64,000 nucleotides of DNA from Bolinopsis microptera. Taxonomy: Eukaryota > Ctenophora > Tentaculata > Lobata > Bolinopsidae. Shown here in pieces: positions 21,486-32,300 of this stretch. A program made the position numbers and the translations under genes. Under the pieces are notes generated by a model, which searched no databases, was not told where the DNA came from, and saw only the letters and a list, made by a program, of their open reading frames with translations. Every line of letters starts with the position of its first letter. Position 1 is the stretch's first letter. The stretch is from assembly GCF_026151205.1 (NCBI RefSeq), contig NC_087076.1:3495902-3559901 (forward strand), written 5' to 3'.

Positions 21486-24026
21486 ATGGAGAAGTTTTGT
21501 TTGCTCACCTTAGCAGTGCTTACTGCTCTTCTGATCCTGCCCTCAGAGGCACAAACTCAGTCAAAGTTCTTCGCCATCGGTAAGTTTCAGGGTTAAATAA
21601 TTTCCAATCTTTAATCTGTACAGAAAATGGGCACGTTTGTTTGGGTGACACTAATCTGAGATCAGACTTATGAAAATATATCATTGTCGCAGGTACTGAT
21701 GCCAGTCTTGAGTGCACATGGAACGATCTAGAAAACCCAGAAGACATCCAAGTGGTAAAATGGACTTTCAAAGGGCGACGTCTTCGTGAAGGGTGAGTAC
21801 CTCTCAAACTTACATAAACTGACGGTAGCTCACTATATAAAACTGACGGTTGCAAACAAATACTGACAATAGTTTGTTTTACTGACGCATGACACTTCAG
21901 AAAGAGATACCAATACAGCAGCGAAGGAAACACTCACAATCTTCTGATAAAGAATATCCAGAAGAAAGACAAGGGCTCTTACATCTGCTCCCCCAAAATG
22001 AGAACTGACCAACTACTCGGTGTAAGTAGACCCCCGGCCCCCCCCCTCCCCCCCTCCCCCGTTTAGAACGCGAATGTAATTTTAGAGAGTAAAGAATTCG
22101 ACAGCTAATTATTAATTATTTCATAGGCTCACATGACGAATTTAAATTATTTATCAGGACGGAAAGTTTGTAGTGAGTGTTGACAAGGCACGACTCCCTG
22201 AAATGCCTGAACCAAGGGACGTGAGAATGACAGAGGGAGGAACTGGAAACCTCAACTGCAAGTAAGAGAACATTTATTATTCCTAATTCTAAAATCCCAC
22301 GAAAATTGAAACCAAGAAAAACCTGATGGCAAAAATCAATTCTTTGGAAATAATAAAGCTACCAGTCACTGAGTAACTGAGACATATTATATTTTCAGCT
22401 ACCATCAAGCTAAGGAACGATATGGCTTGAAGCTTTTCTGGACTTATAACGGCGAGAAGATCGCGGTAAGTTCATCTTGAAATTATGTCTCAAAATCTCG
22501 CAAAATATTGAATATTTCATAACAACTCCTCTAACCTCATTTCAAATTATTCGTCGGATTATTCTACAGAAACTTTTAACCCTAATTCAAATAGTAATTT
22601 TAATCGAATAACCAGCATTCCAATGTTCCTGCAGGAGGGTGATGTTGTACACAGTGGGACCAATGCTAACTACCGAGCCTACACCGACGAAGAGGGTAGA
22701 GATTGGTTGGCTCTGTCTAACTTGGATCTCGAGGCTGCTGGTGCCTACAAGTGCAACTACAAATACCCGGACAAACAAATCTTTTCTATGAAGTTCAATG
22801 TTTTGGTAGGTTTTAAGTTTTTTTAAAGTTTTAACTATTCTTTAAAGCTCATCCTTCGTTCTATTATTCTACTTCATCATAATTAGTTTTTTAGTTTAGT
22901 TTGATTCAAAATAGGTTCAAGACTCAAACAATGTTATATATTTGTAAACTAGATGCTGATGTGTTAAAGACATTAATTTTTAGTGAGTACAATTAAATGC
23001 ACTAATTAATTAATCAATTAATTAATTTATTAATTAATTAATTACAATTTAATACACCAGGTAAAAGACCTCACGGGACCTGCAGATCAAATAAGGAATG
23101 TTACTGTGAACGAAGACCGCTACACACAGTCTCTTATTTGCGATCTCAGTTCTCTTACCAATGTTCTAAGGTAAGGCATTGAGGAATTTTCATCAGAATA
23201 TCATGGTCCTGGCCTCGCTTCCATTTAGCGAATTATTTAACAGGTTTTTTCTACCTAAGGTCAATTTGGCAGAAGGTGAGTAAGTCAAATATTAGCTAGT
23301 AAATTTGAATTCTGAACACAATTACTTATTCCTTACTGAACTTTTGGCCTTGGCAGAATGGTAAGGACAAAACTTAGCATCATTAAAATTATTGATATTT
23401 TTGTAACCTTCTGTAGCTACCGCTGGGAAAAGGATGGAGAAGTAATCAACAATGAAACTGATTCGTCCGGAAAAATGATTTTGTTGGAGGATGACATGGT
23501 AAAAACGTTGGAATTTGATGACCTTAACTCTGAGGAACATTCAGGCAAGAATTTTCAGTATTAAACTAAGTTTGCTTATTTTTGTAAGAACTACTTGATT
23601 GCCAAGTCACATGTACAGTCAATAACTTTAGAACTTACCAAACGATAACGATTAACAACCATCAGGTGCTTACCGTTGTGTTGCTGAGCTGCAATACTAT
23701 GAAACTGGATTGACATTCAACTTTGTGGTCGAAGAGTCCACAAAAGAACGTGACTTTGCTCCCTGGTCTCAGTGGAGGTATTATTATATTTTTTATTTTT
23801 CAAAAAGTAAAATTAGCTGAGCCTTTAACAAGCCATTACAAGTTTTCAAATTTAAGTTTTATAGCTTCAGTCAGATTTCAGTATAAATTTTATTTTCAGT
23901 TCCTGTGACAATGCTGGAAAGAAATACAGATTCCGAACTTGCATCGCTGATGGTTGCTCTGACCTCTACGGTTTTGTCTATGAAGTACAAACTGGTTATT
24001 GTGATGAAGATGATGAGATGGAATAA
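21486..24026 (+). CDS. Secreted immunoglobulin-superfamily protein with C-terminal thrombospondin type-1 repeat (10 exons)
   Basis: Ten exons join in frame to 377 aa: 21486-21579, 21693-21792, 21901-22021, 22158-22261, 22399-22465, 22635-22805, 23061-23170, 23417-23544, 23666-23777 and 23900-24026. The N-terminus is a clear signal peptide (LLTLAVLTALLILPSEA). Three Ig-like domains follow. Ig1 has LECTW...VVKWTF...KKDKGSYIC, Ig2 has NLNCNY...LFWTY...LEAAGAYKC, and Ig3 has LICDL...YRWEKDG...SGAYRC. The last two exons encode a TSP1 start, FAPWSQWSSCD...RFRTC, then a short acidic tail. No membrane span or GPI-type tail is visible, so secretion is inferred. Ig plus TSP1 architecture is typical of extracellular adhesion, guidance or recognition proteins; I cannot name an orthologue. 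Intron 8 begins GC instead of GT. A polyadenylation signal AATAAA lies at 24337-24342. Confidence 0.85.
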
Positions 24027-25197
24027 GTTGGGAGAATAATGTCAAGAATACTAATGAAAGAGACAATGTTTTGAATAACTCTACACAAACTCAATTAAAT
24101 CACTTTTAGAGGAAATATTTTAATACTTTTTGTATAAGATTGATAATCTGTGATGAAGATTCTATTGGATAGAAAGAGAGTAGTTGGTTAATGGCTGATG
24201 TATAGCTTGCTAAGCTTGAGTCGTATACAAGTTAACTTACAATGTAGAATGCAGATTCAATATTATTAAGAAATATTAATGACTTTTAAACCTAATCTCA
24301 GTGTATTATAATAAAAATTTGAATTGTGAATACTGAAATAAAGAATATTATTTATCATCCCTATGAATATTTAGGTAAATGAATAGAACCAAGTTGTACA
24401 CAATAAGTAAATATGAATGTTGAGCCTCATTTGCTAGAATGAAATAACCATGGTAAATCTGAGTTTATGGTAAATCAGGGTGCAGTAAATCTGGGTGCAG
24501 TAAATCAGGGTTTTACTGCACAATGATATAAAGAGGCTTTTTGCGTGCAGATGCTGTACAGAATAAAAAGTCATTATCCTTTTACGATTATGCTAGTAAT
24601 CAACCATATATTAATAGATAACTATTTTACAAATCCTGGAGTAGATTAACTTGCTCTGCTTTAATGTTAAGGAGTCTACCCTAACTATTCTCATTTGCAT
24701 GAACTGTGCCCCAACTGATACTTGATTAGTACCCCGACTCTGCCAACTACCCAACCATGTACCAACTGTACATTAAAATGTGCCTGAAATGTGTACAAAC
24801 TAATTCTGTCCGAACTGTGCCTTTGGCCAGGACAGTAAAGTGAAGTAAAGTAAATTAAAATTTATGACATCACATCATCAGACATGTGACCTAACAACAA
24901 AAAGAATGAATAAATTACATTCAATTTCAGCAATGGCCAATTGGCTGACTATAAGGTCATGGCCTGAACAAACAATTTTTTAAAATAGTCAAGTGATGCT
25001 AAAGCAGAGCACAAATGTGTAATAAGTTAATAGATTAAAAACTGATTCATGTGATGCATTACGCAGAGCACAGATAAAAATACTGATTCAATGATTAAAA
25101 TTAAAGCTGTGAGTGTCAATAAATTACTGTGTCATAAAAAAGGAACGATGTACACGTGATCTGAGATACCAATATCTCAATATCAAAAGGATAGTGT
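24027..25197. other. 3' UTR of the Ig gene and featureless AT-rich spacer
   Basis: The 3' UTR runs at least to AATAAA at 24337-24342. Short repeats of gtaaatctgggtgca/gtaaatcaggg occur at about 24450-24520. I see no further gene. Confidence 0.5.
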
Positions 25198-25521
25198 CTA
25201 GAAACATTCATAGTCCATGGTGGCAGGTATCAAGTTAAACGAAGTTACACTGACTGGCAATGTATACGATTGCCGTCTCCCTCTCTCACCCCTGACCGCT
25301 ATCAGGGTGCTCCTGAGGATTGAGAATCTAATCCTGGTGCGCATGTAACACATAATAGCCACATAGTCTTCTCCTCTCTTCTGGGATAGTTTTTCAGCGA
25401 GTCTCTTGTGGTATCTTGTGGCTTGTGGACCCCATCCGCCATTTGTTGAGTATATAAGTGGGGTAAAGGTGCCTTTTTCCACCTGGATGATTCTGTTGTT
25501 GTACATTTTCATTTTCCTCAT
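25198..25521 (-). pseudogene. Fragment of a retrotransposon polyprotein C-terminus
   Basis: A 107-codon frame carries the pattern VEKGTFTPLIYSTNGGWG, a KRLAEKLSQKRGEDY helix and RTRIRFSILRSTLIAVRGERG. I recognise this as the end of transposon-encoded polyproteins common in invertebrate genomes (form: hxSFTPLVFSxxGG...RLxFxLLRSxxxxxRG). It is a relic with no catalytic domain. It probably belongs with the fragment at 27270-27400 on the same strand; the element's class is uncertain. Confidence 0.6.
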
Positions 25522-25946
25522 TTCATGAGCTTTCTAGATCTGTTCCATATCTTTTTTGTCATATGTGGGTGAGTTAAAGTGGGTAACACAGACATCAAAG
25601 AATGTTCCAAACTGTGACCAAACTGAGACTTAGTTGGTGCCCCAACCGCACCCAAACGGTACATAGACATATTATCAAATTTCCGCTCAACAATACTTAA
25701 AATGTTCACAACCTAAAACCTTAGTGGCCAGTTCGGGGAAATGTCAGACAAGAAATTTAAAAGTTCTTTTTCATTTGTGCAACCTAACATATTCCATAAG
25801 CAATTTTGACTATCTCAGGGTTTACATAAAACCCACAAAACGAGGAAATGTGTAGCGGGAACTATAAAGGTCCTGTCACCCAAAAAAGGTCATTTAATCA
25901 ATCGAGGTATGTGATTGTGATGAAACAACATAAGAAGTTAGCTCAA

Positions 25947-26167
25947 ACAAAAAATAACGCTGTCCGACCCATCATCTTATCGATTAAAAAAGGATGGCAA
26001 AAGGATGGAGAAGTAATCAACAATGACAATTCGTCCGGAAGAATGATTTTGTTGGAGGATGACATGGTAAAAACGTGCTTTTACTTGATTGCCAAGTAAC
26101 ATGTCATGCAGTCAATAACTAAAATAACGCTGCTTGACCCATCATCTTATCGATTAAAAAAGGATGG
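25947..26167 (+). repeat. Stray copy of Ig-gene exon 8 flanked by 48-bp direct repeats
   Basis: Bases about 25999-26075 reproduce most of the third-Ig-domain exon at 23417-23544 (gaaaaggatggagaagtaatc... ggatgacatggtaaaaacg), then skip about 85 bp and continue with the following intron (acttgattgccaagt... cagtcaataact). A near-identical direct repeat (aataacgctg...acccatcatcttatcgattaaaaaaggatgg) lies on each side, at about 25950-25997 and 26120-26167. Splice sites are lost, so it is a pseudo-exon. Confidence 0.8.
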
Positions 26168-27269
26168 ACGTTGGGGGAAGTATATGCAACGCCGTTACGT
26201 GCAAGATAGCACTTAAAAGCAGTTAAAAGATGTTCTAATAAAGCATTCTGTCACGATTATATTATAGCGCTCGATTTTAACGTTACGGTGTAAATCAGGG
26301 AAATATGCGCGGCGCGGATAAAATTTAAACTTCGTTCAAATCAAAATTAAATTATTTTTGATTAATATAAATTTTAAAATAGAATGTATTCGAAAATTAT
26401 TTTATTGTATACAATCAAATGTTTAAAATCGAAATTTAAGGAAAATCAATAATTTTTGTTTCTAAAATGACGAACTTTTGCAGATTTTAAATTTGATGTC
26501 AAAGATTACGAATACGTTAATAAAGCTTGTCATGTAGCGCAATGCGTTACTGGGCTGCGCCGCGCACTCAATTATACTTCTCGCTAGATCGGCGAAATGC
26601 GCTACTGGGCCTCGCCGAGCTGTGAAGAATTGATATCGTCAATTAAGTTAAAGCTTGCCAGAAAGAACCAATATAGTTAACAAGTGAGCATATATATAAC
26701 TTTGGAACTATGATCATAAGAGTAACTGCTGAAACGTGTAGAAATGAAAACAAAAACATAAACTAAAACATGCTAATTTATATTTTTCTTTTAAAATTTT
26801 TTACTGCAAACTGAATTTCTTATTTTACAGGAAATACAATTATTTATAATAAATTAGATATATGCAGCATGCATTATATACAATTTTAAAATAAAAATAT
26901 ATAAGTTTTTAGAAACTTACCCAAATTGTCTAGAACCTGCCGCAGAAAATGGTTATTTTTATGGCCTGCATTATACTGAAAACTAGTTGGATGAAGATTG
27001 CTTTTTCAATATTGAGTACTCTTTGATTGTATTCACGCTTTATTTTTCTAAGTTTTTTTGTTGTTGTTTTTGTGTGCTAGGTAATCTGTCCCCTGTCTAA
27101 CAGAGACCAGAAATGTCTCATATTAACTTTGGTAACTGAAGTGTTGTATTGGTGGTACACAGAGTAACTGCAGCTCTGTTTTTACATATTTTCACACAGT
27201 GCTTGAGAGTTCTGCAACTGCAACTGAGTGAGTTGTGTTTAATCAAAACACAACCTCCACTTTTGCAAG

Positions 27270-27400
27270 TTAAGGTATGGTTGATATTGATTGGTTTACC
27301 ACAGACACATATAAGACTTCTGTTCTCAGTCGACAAAGTTAAGTTATATCTGAGTGATAGAGGATCAAATAACTTCTGTTTCTTGAGGACATAGCCATAT
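27270..27400 (-). pseudogene. Fragment of a retrotransposon polyprotein (CxCG...HxLxCxxGG motif)
   Basis: The minus-strand frame contains LPLKLYGYVLKKQKLFDPLSLRYN followed by CVCGKPININHTLTCKSGGCVLIKHN. This matches a zinc-binding-like motif (LPxxxxGxxLxKxxFxDAxxLRY...CxCGxxFxxxHxLxCxxGGFxxxRHN) of transposon polyproteins found in many invertebrates. No intact upstream reverse transcriptase is seen. It lies on the same strand as the relic at 25198-25521 and in the expected order. Confidence 0.6.
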
Positions 27401-27432
27401 AATTTTAGGGGGAGTGTGGACAACCATACAGG

Positions 27433-27526
27433 TGCCAGTGGCGCAACGTTGCCTGTTGGTGCCCCCCCTGCCGGAAACGCGCCCCCCTGTTGGCGCCCCC
27501 TCCCCTTTTGGCGCCACTCCCTAAAA
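27433..27526. repeat. Small GC-rich inverted-repeat element (tentative)
   Basis: Begins cagtggcgcaacg and ends ttggcgccactc, so the outer bases are inverted copies. Its left end resembles the CAGTGGCGTAACG end found at 42203 and 200. The interior is rich in ggcgccccc repeats. Classification as a MITE is tentative. Confidence 0.35.
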
Positions 27527-27599
27527 TTGAACAAATTAGGTGATTTTAGAGGATATGCCGGTAAAATCTCTATAATAATAATAATAATTCTATACTGTT

Positions 27600-28099
27600 A
27601 CATAATTTAAAAATTATGGCCCCTTATTGTGGGCAGAGTATGTGTCTTTATTTAAGTGTCCTGATTTAAAAATCATCTGAGTGACTGCATTGAAATAATT
27701 TAAGGAGAGTACCATAAAAACGTTAAAACAAAAGGAGTAACAACTAGAACATACTTATATTAATATCAACATTAGAACAAAATACAGTCACCTAATTCTC
27801 TTCTCCTACGGTTGAGTATAGAGGAACCATCTTTGGCGTGTATTAGGGACTTAGACCATTACAAATACCCTGCTGTAAGTTTGCAAGGTATGTGGACTAA
27901 GTGGGTCGAGAGTACTCGACTTGGAAGTGGGTGTTGAGAATTCTCAACTTAACTAGAAGATAATGATGTCCAGAAGATGAGGCAGTAGATGGAGTAGTAA
28001 AGGAGTAGTAGAGGCTGAAGGGGGAGTGATGTCATAAGGAGATGTAGGACATGAAGGGGGATGGAGGTGAAGGAGCACTAATAAGTATAAGTATCAATT
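27600..28099 (-). repeat. Presumed 3' UTR of the outer LINE with two adjacent perfect hairpins
   Basis: This stretch follows the minus-strand stop of the interrupted LINE ORF2 (28100). It contains two perfect 16-bp palindromes, gtcgagagtactcgac (27905-27920) and gttgagaattctcaac (27933-27948), set in a repeated context gtggg...actt. No poly(A) or microsatellite tail could be fixed, so the true 3' end is unknown. Confidence 0.5.
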
Positions 28100-28710
28100 C
28101 TATGATAGTTCATCGATGGCGATCTGTGCTAAAGATCGGAAGGCAGTGATGCTGCCATCACTACCATCTCTTAAGATAGACCAGCATGGTTGGTCACTAG
28201 TGGAGTGCTCTTGAATGGTTTCTCTGTAGGAACAGCGGTACAGTGGACAAGAGAAGATTCGATGGTAATTGTTGTCCAACATCTGACAATTCGGACACTG
28301 AGGGTCGCAGTTGTTGGCAACCCTTGCCTTGAACGCTGTGAAGGTGATGTCATGGCCATGCAAGAGAGACATTACTTTAGTGTCTGTGCTCCTGCTTGAG
28401 TAGCGAGGAAACAACTTTTTGCTCCTCTCATCGATGTTATCCAGTATCTCACCCGGATTTATTCTAGGGTTCAGTAGGAGATGTTTATTCCAAGTGAAGT
28501 CCATAAAGCGGGTTATTTCGTCTTTTGAATAGCTGACAACACCGTTGTGGACACTAGTCAGAAGGTCTATTCTGCTTCTGTTGAGCTCGTTGGACCCCCT
28601 TGTCCACGTTAGGAACTTACGTATCTCATCAATATGGTGCTGATATCGATGGGCCTTTGCCTCCTCTAGCTGTAAGATGAGTCCTTGCATAAATGGGTCA
28701 CTTGTAAGTG
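28100..28710 (-). pseudogene. Displaced C-terminal part of the outer LINE ORF2
   Basis: This frame continues the ORF2 of the Jockey/CR1-like LINE that is interrupted at 36567. On the minus strand both sides carry cacttacaagtga, and the codons ...ALTSD run on in the same phase into FMQGLILQLEEA. About 200 residues follow, including a Cys/His cluster, CPNCQMLDNNYHRIFSCPLY, typical of the zinc-binding tail downstream of LINE reverse transcriptases. The frame ends with a stop at 28100. No internal stop or frameshift is visible, so the interruption is likely recent. Confidence 0.85.
28698..28710. repeat. 13-bp target-site duplication, 3' copy
   Basis: tcacttgtaagtg is identical to 36567-36579. 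It directly abuts the (TATG)n/(CATA)n tail of the inserted LINE. Confidence 0.92.
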
Positions 28711-29343
28711 TATGTATGTATGTATGTATTTTGACACGGGGCAGCGCTAGACCCCATGTAGTGCCCTCAACCTACTTTTAGATTTGAGGGTCATAAAGGC
28801 GACAACAATGCCAAGAGGACAGCGCTGGCCGGTGCACTGTACAATTGACACGCGCGCGTAACAATAGAACTCGGATGGGTAATAGACCCCTCGAGTTTTG
28901 TGTCTTCGTGTTTTTGCAGGGAGTAGACAGTCGGCCCTGTGTATGTGTGGAAATTTATGAGATTGTGTTTTAGATGCGAATTAAGTGATTTTTGCGGCGT
29001 TTTTTGGTTGCTGCGAATTTTGGGCAGCCCGTTCCAGGGAACCACCTGCTCCGCGTCGCGGGGGGCTGTACCAAAATTCGAGCGTATACGGTGCTAAATC
29101 TGTCTACGAGGGTGACGCATCTTGAATAGCAATAGCAGTTTTGTCGGTAATGAGTTTAGGAAGTTTCCGATCCAGGTAGCTTACCTGCTCCGCATCGCGG
29201 GGGACTTTCCTATGATCATTCGCCGCGCGTTATTTTCATTATGTAAGCGTCCATTTGGATGTCATGTTTTGTAATGCCCGCTCGCGCGCGTACGATACTG
29301 GTTTCCATGGTGATGAAGTCAGTGAGTCATAGTTTGGATTGAT

Positions 29344-32300
29344 TTACAATTCATAATCGCCGATGAAATTTAGTAGCACCGTTAGGTCCTTTTTCTTGGT
29401 ACGCGAAATGAAGCGCATTAGTTGGTCGATTGTTATTGGGTCTTCTCCGAATTTTTCCATGCGAACCCTGGCGAAGTATACACAGTCGCATATGAGGTGC
29501 ATAGCTGTTTCATGTATGTCTTCTTCGCAGAAACTACATTGTGGTGCAGTTGTATAATCAATTTTGTTTTGAAAATGGTTGAGGTTGTTGTGACCTGTTA
29601 TGAGTCTAGTAAAAGGTCTGAGGACGTCAAAACCTAACTTGAAGAGATGTTGACCTTGGAGATTATGGTTCACGATTGCTGAGACCAGCTCTTTAGTGTT
29701 TTTACTTATGTTGCAGTTATGCCAGTTCTTGTTCGTCTTGTCTCTGATGTGTTTATGTATCTTGTTTTTGAAGAAAGTGTGAGGAATGTGCGGCTGTTTT
29801 GTTGAGAGAGTTGGGTTAGGTTCAACAACTCTAATGTTTGCTAGCTTGTCTGCTAGTTCGTTTCCGTAGTGGTCTTTGTGTCCTGGGACCCACTCTATCA
29901 TTATATGGTGAGTTGATGCTGTGTCGTTTAAGCTATGGTGAAGATCGATTATGGTCTTATTGATCGAGTATGGGTTCGAGAGTGCTTTGATAAGTGCTTG
30001 TGAGTCTGAGTAGATTATGACTCTGTGATCTGAGAGAGAGGGAGATGACAAGATGTCATTTAGTAGGAAGCTTGCCCTTAGGAGAGCGTGAGCTTCGCAT
30101 TGGAAGACAGTGTGATACCGTTCCATGGTGTAATTTTCGGTCATCCATGTTTCTGAATCCATAAAAATGGCTACCCCGTAACCTGTGGTTTCATCTGCGT
30201 GTTTCGATCCATCTGTGTAAGTTGTGATTATGTAGTTTAGTGGCTCGAGAGGAATCATGTCATGTCCATTTATTTCTAGTGTGTAGTTCTTCTGGCTGAT
30301 GTCTGTTGGTTTGGTTAGGTCATTTTTTTGGTGGTCGTAGTTTGTGAAGATCGTGTTAAGAATGCGGTCAATTATGATATAGCATGGCTCGAGAGATTTC
30401 CGCACGGTGTTATCCACTTGAAGGTTCGGCCAGTGATCAAGACTTTTGAGGCGGATCGCTTGGAGAAGAGATGTTTTCTCAAGTTCGAGAGAGGCTGGGA
30501 GTTGTGAAAATAATGTGTGTAGAACATTCTTGGACGACGTGCGCCTGGCACCTGTTGCCATTAGTAGTGTTAGGTTCCCTGTACGGTCAAGTCGTTTCAT
30601 CAGAGATTTGTTATCTAGTAATCTGGGAGCCCATGTAACGCAGGCATATGTCATGATTGGTTTGATGATAGAGTTAAATACCCAGCAAATCTTGTCCGGG
30701 CTCAACCCCCACTGTTCGCCGATCATTTTGCGTGTAGCAAAGAGGATGTTAGTGCATTTCCTGGCAGTTTGGTGGACGTGTTCGTGCCAGTTTAAGCGAC
30801 TGTCTAAGTGAATACCGAGGTATTTTACTGTATTGCAGAATTCAATATCTAGGCCTTTTAATCTTATCTTGGGTGGGAGGGTGATTTTGTATTTTCTGCT
30901 GAAGATAATAACTTGTGTTTTTATTGCGTTTAATTTGAGTCCATTATTTTCGCACCACTTATTACATGTTGTGATGTAGTGCTGGCCAAGGTCTCTAAGT
31001 GTGTTTAGACAGAACCCTGAGAGAATAATGGCTAGGTCATCTGCGAAGGCTAAGAGGTTCTTCAAGGTGTCTAGAAGAATGATTAGAGAGTTGAGAACTA
31101 TGTTCCAAAGAAGAGGTGATAGAACTCCTCCTTGGGGTGTACCAGCAAGGATCCATATGATGAGGGCAACCCCTTTGAGGTTAAGTTTCATTTTCCTAGT
31201 AGTTATGAAGTGAAGAATCCAGTTACTCACGTTGCCCTTTGCTTTCGTTTTTTCTAATGCTTCTTTGATGGCAGAGAATGGAATATTGTCGAAAGCCCCT
31301 TGGATGTCGAGAAAGATACCCAGTGAGTAGTTCCCTACTTTTAACGAGGTTTCTACCAGTGATACTAGTTTCAGAATTGCTGATTCAGTGCTGCAGCCTT
31401 TGCGGAAGCCGAATTGTTTGGGGGAGAGTGATACTTCGAGTTTGAGGTCCCTTTGCAGGTGCCAGAGAATGAGACGTTCCATTAGTTTAAGAGTGCAAGA
31501 TGAGAGTGTGATGACGCGGAAAGATTTTGCTGAGAAGTAATCATCTTTACCTGGTTTAGATAAAATTGCAGAGTTTGAGGTTTGCCAGGCCTCGGGTAGG
31601 CGCCCGCAAAATAGCGAGAGTCTAAAGATATATAGAAGGTGTACCCTGATAATCTCGTATGCTTCGCTAAGGATTTCGTTGGTAATACTGTCATGGCCTG
31701 GAGCTTTGTTGTTTTTTAGTTCTTTGATAGCATCGTTCATGCGTGAGAGCGAGATAATTGAGTTCAGTTCATCCGGTGATAGGTAGTCCTTACAAGGGTT
31801 CAGTTTGGAGCGGTCAGGAGCCGTGTTAGTGAAGAGAGTTGAAGAAAGAAGTTCTAAGGTTTCTTTCGGGCTTTCAGTGTAAGAGCCGTCGTATTTGCGG
31901 AGAGAGCTGAGATTTGTCGTTTTATTTCCCATAAGTGATTTGCATATTTTCGCGACGTTTTTGTTTTTCTGTAGACCAGAGCAGAAGGTTTGCCAGTGAG
32001 CGTTGGATTCTTTGGTTATGAGCGAGTCCAGTGCTTTGTGTGCTTCTTTGTATGAAGAATGAAGATCCGTGTTCAGGGGGTCATTTTCGTGGTTGTTTCT
32101 GGCTAGAACAAGGTTTTGTTCGGCCTCAGTAAGTTCGTTCGACCACCATGATAACTTTTTCTGGTTGCGAATGAACGTTGGTGGGCAGGATTTTCTGAAG
32201 CACGAATTAAGTATATCGTTGAGGCGGTATACTATGGTGTTGAGATAATGGTAGTCTTTGTTGTAAATTGAATTGTATGGTTGAGCTTTCAGTCTTGCTA

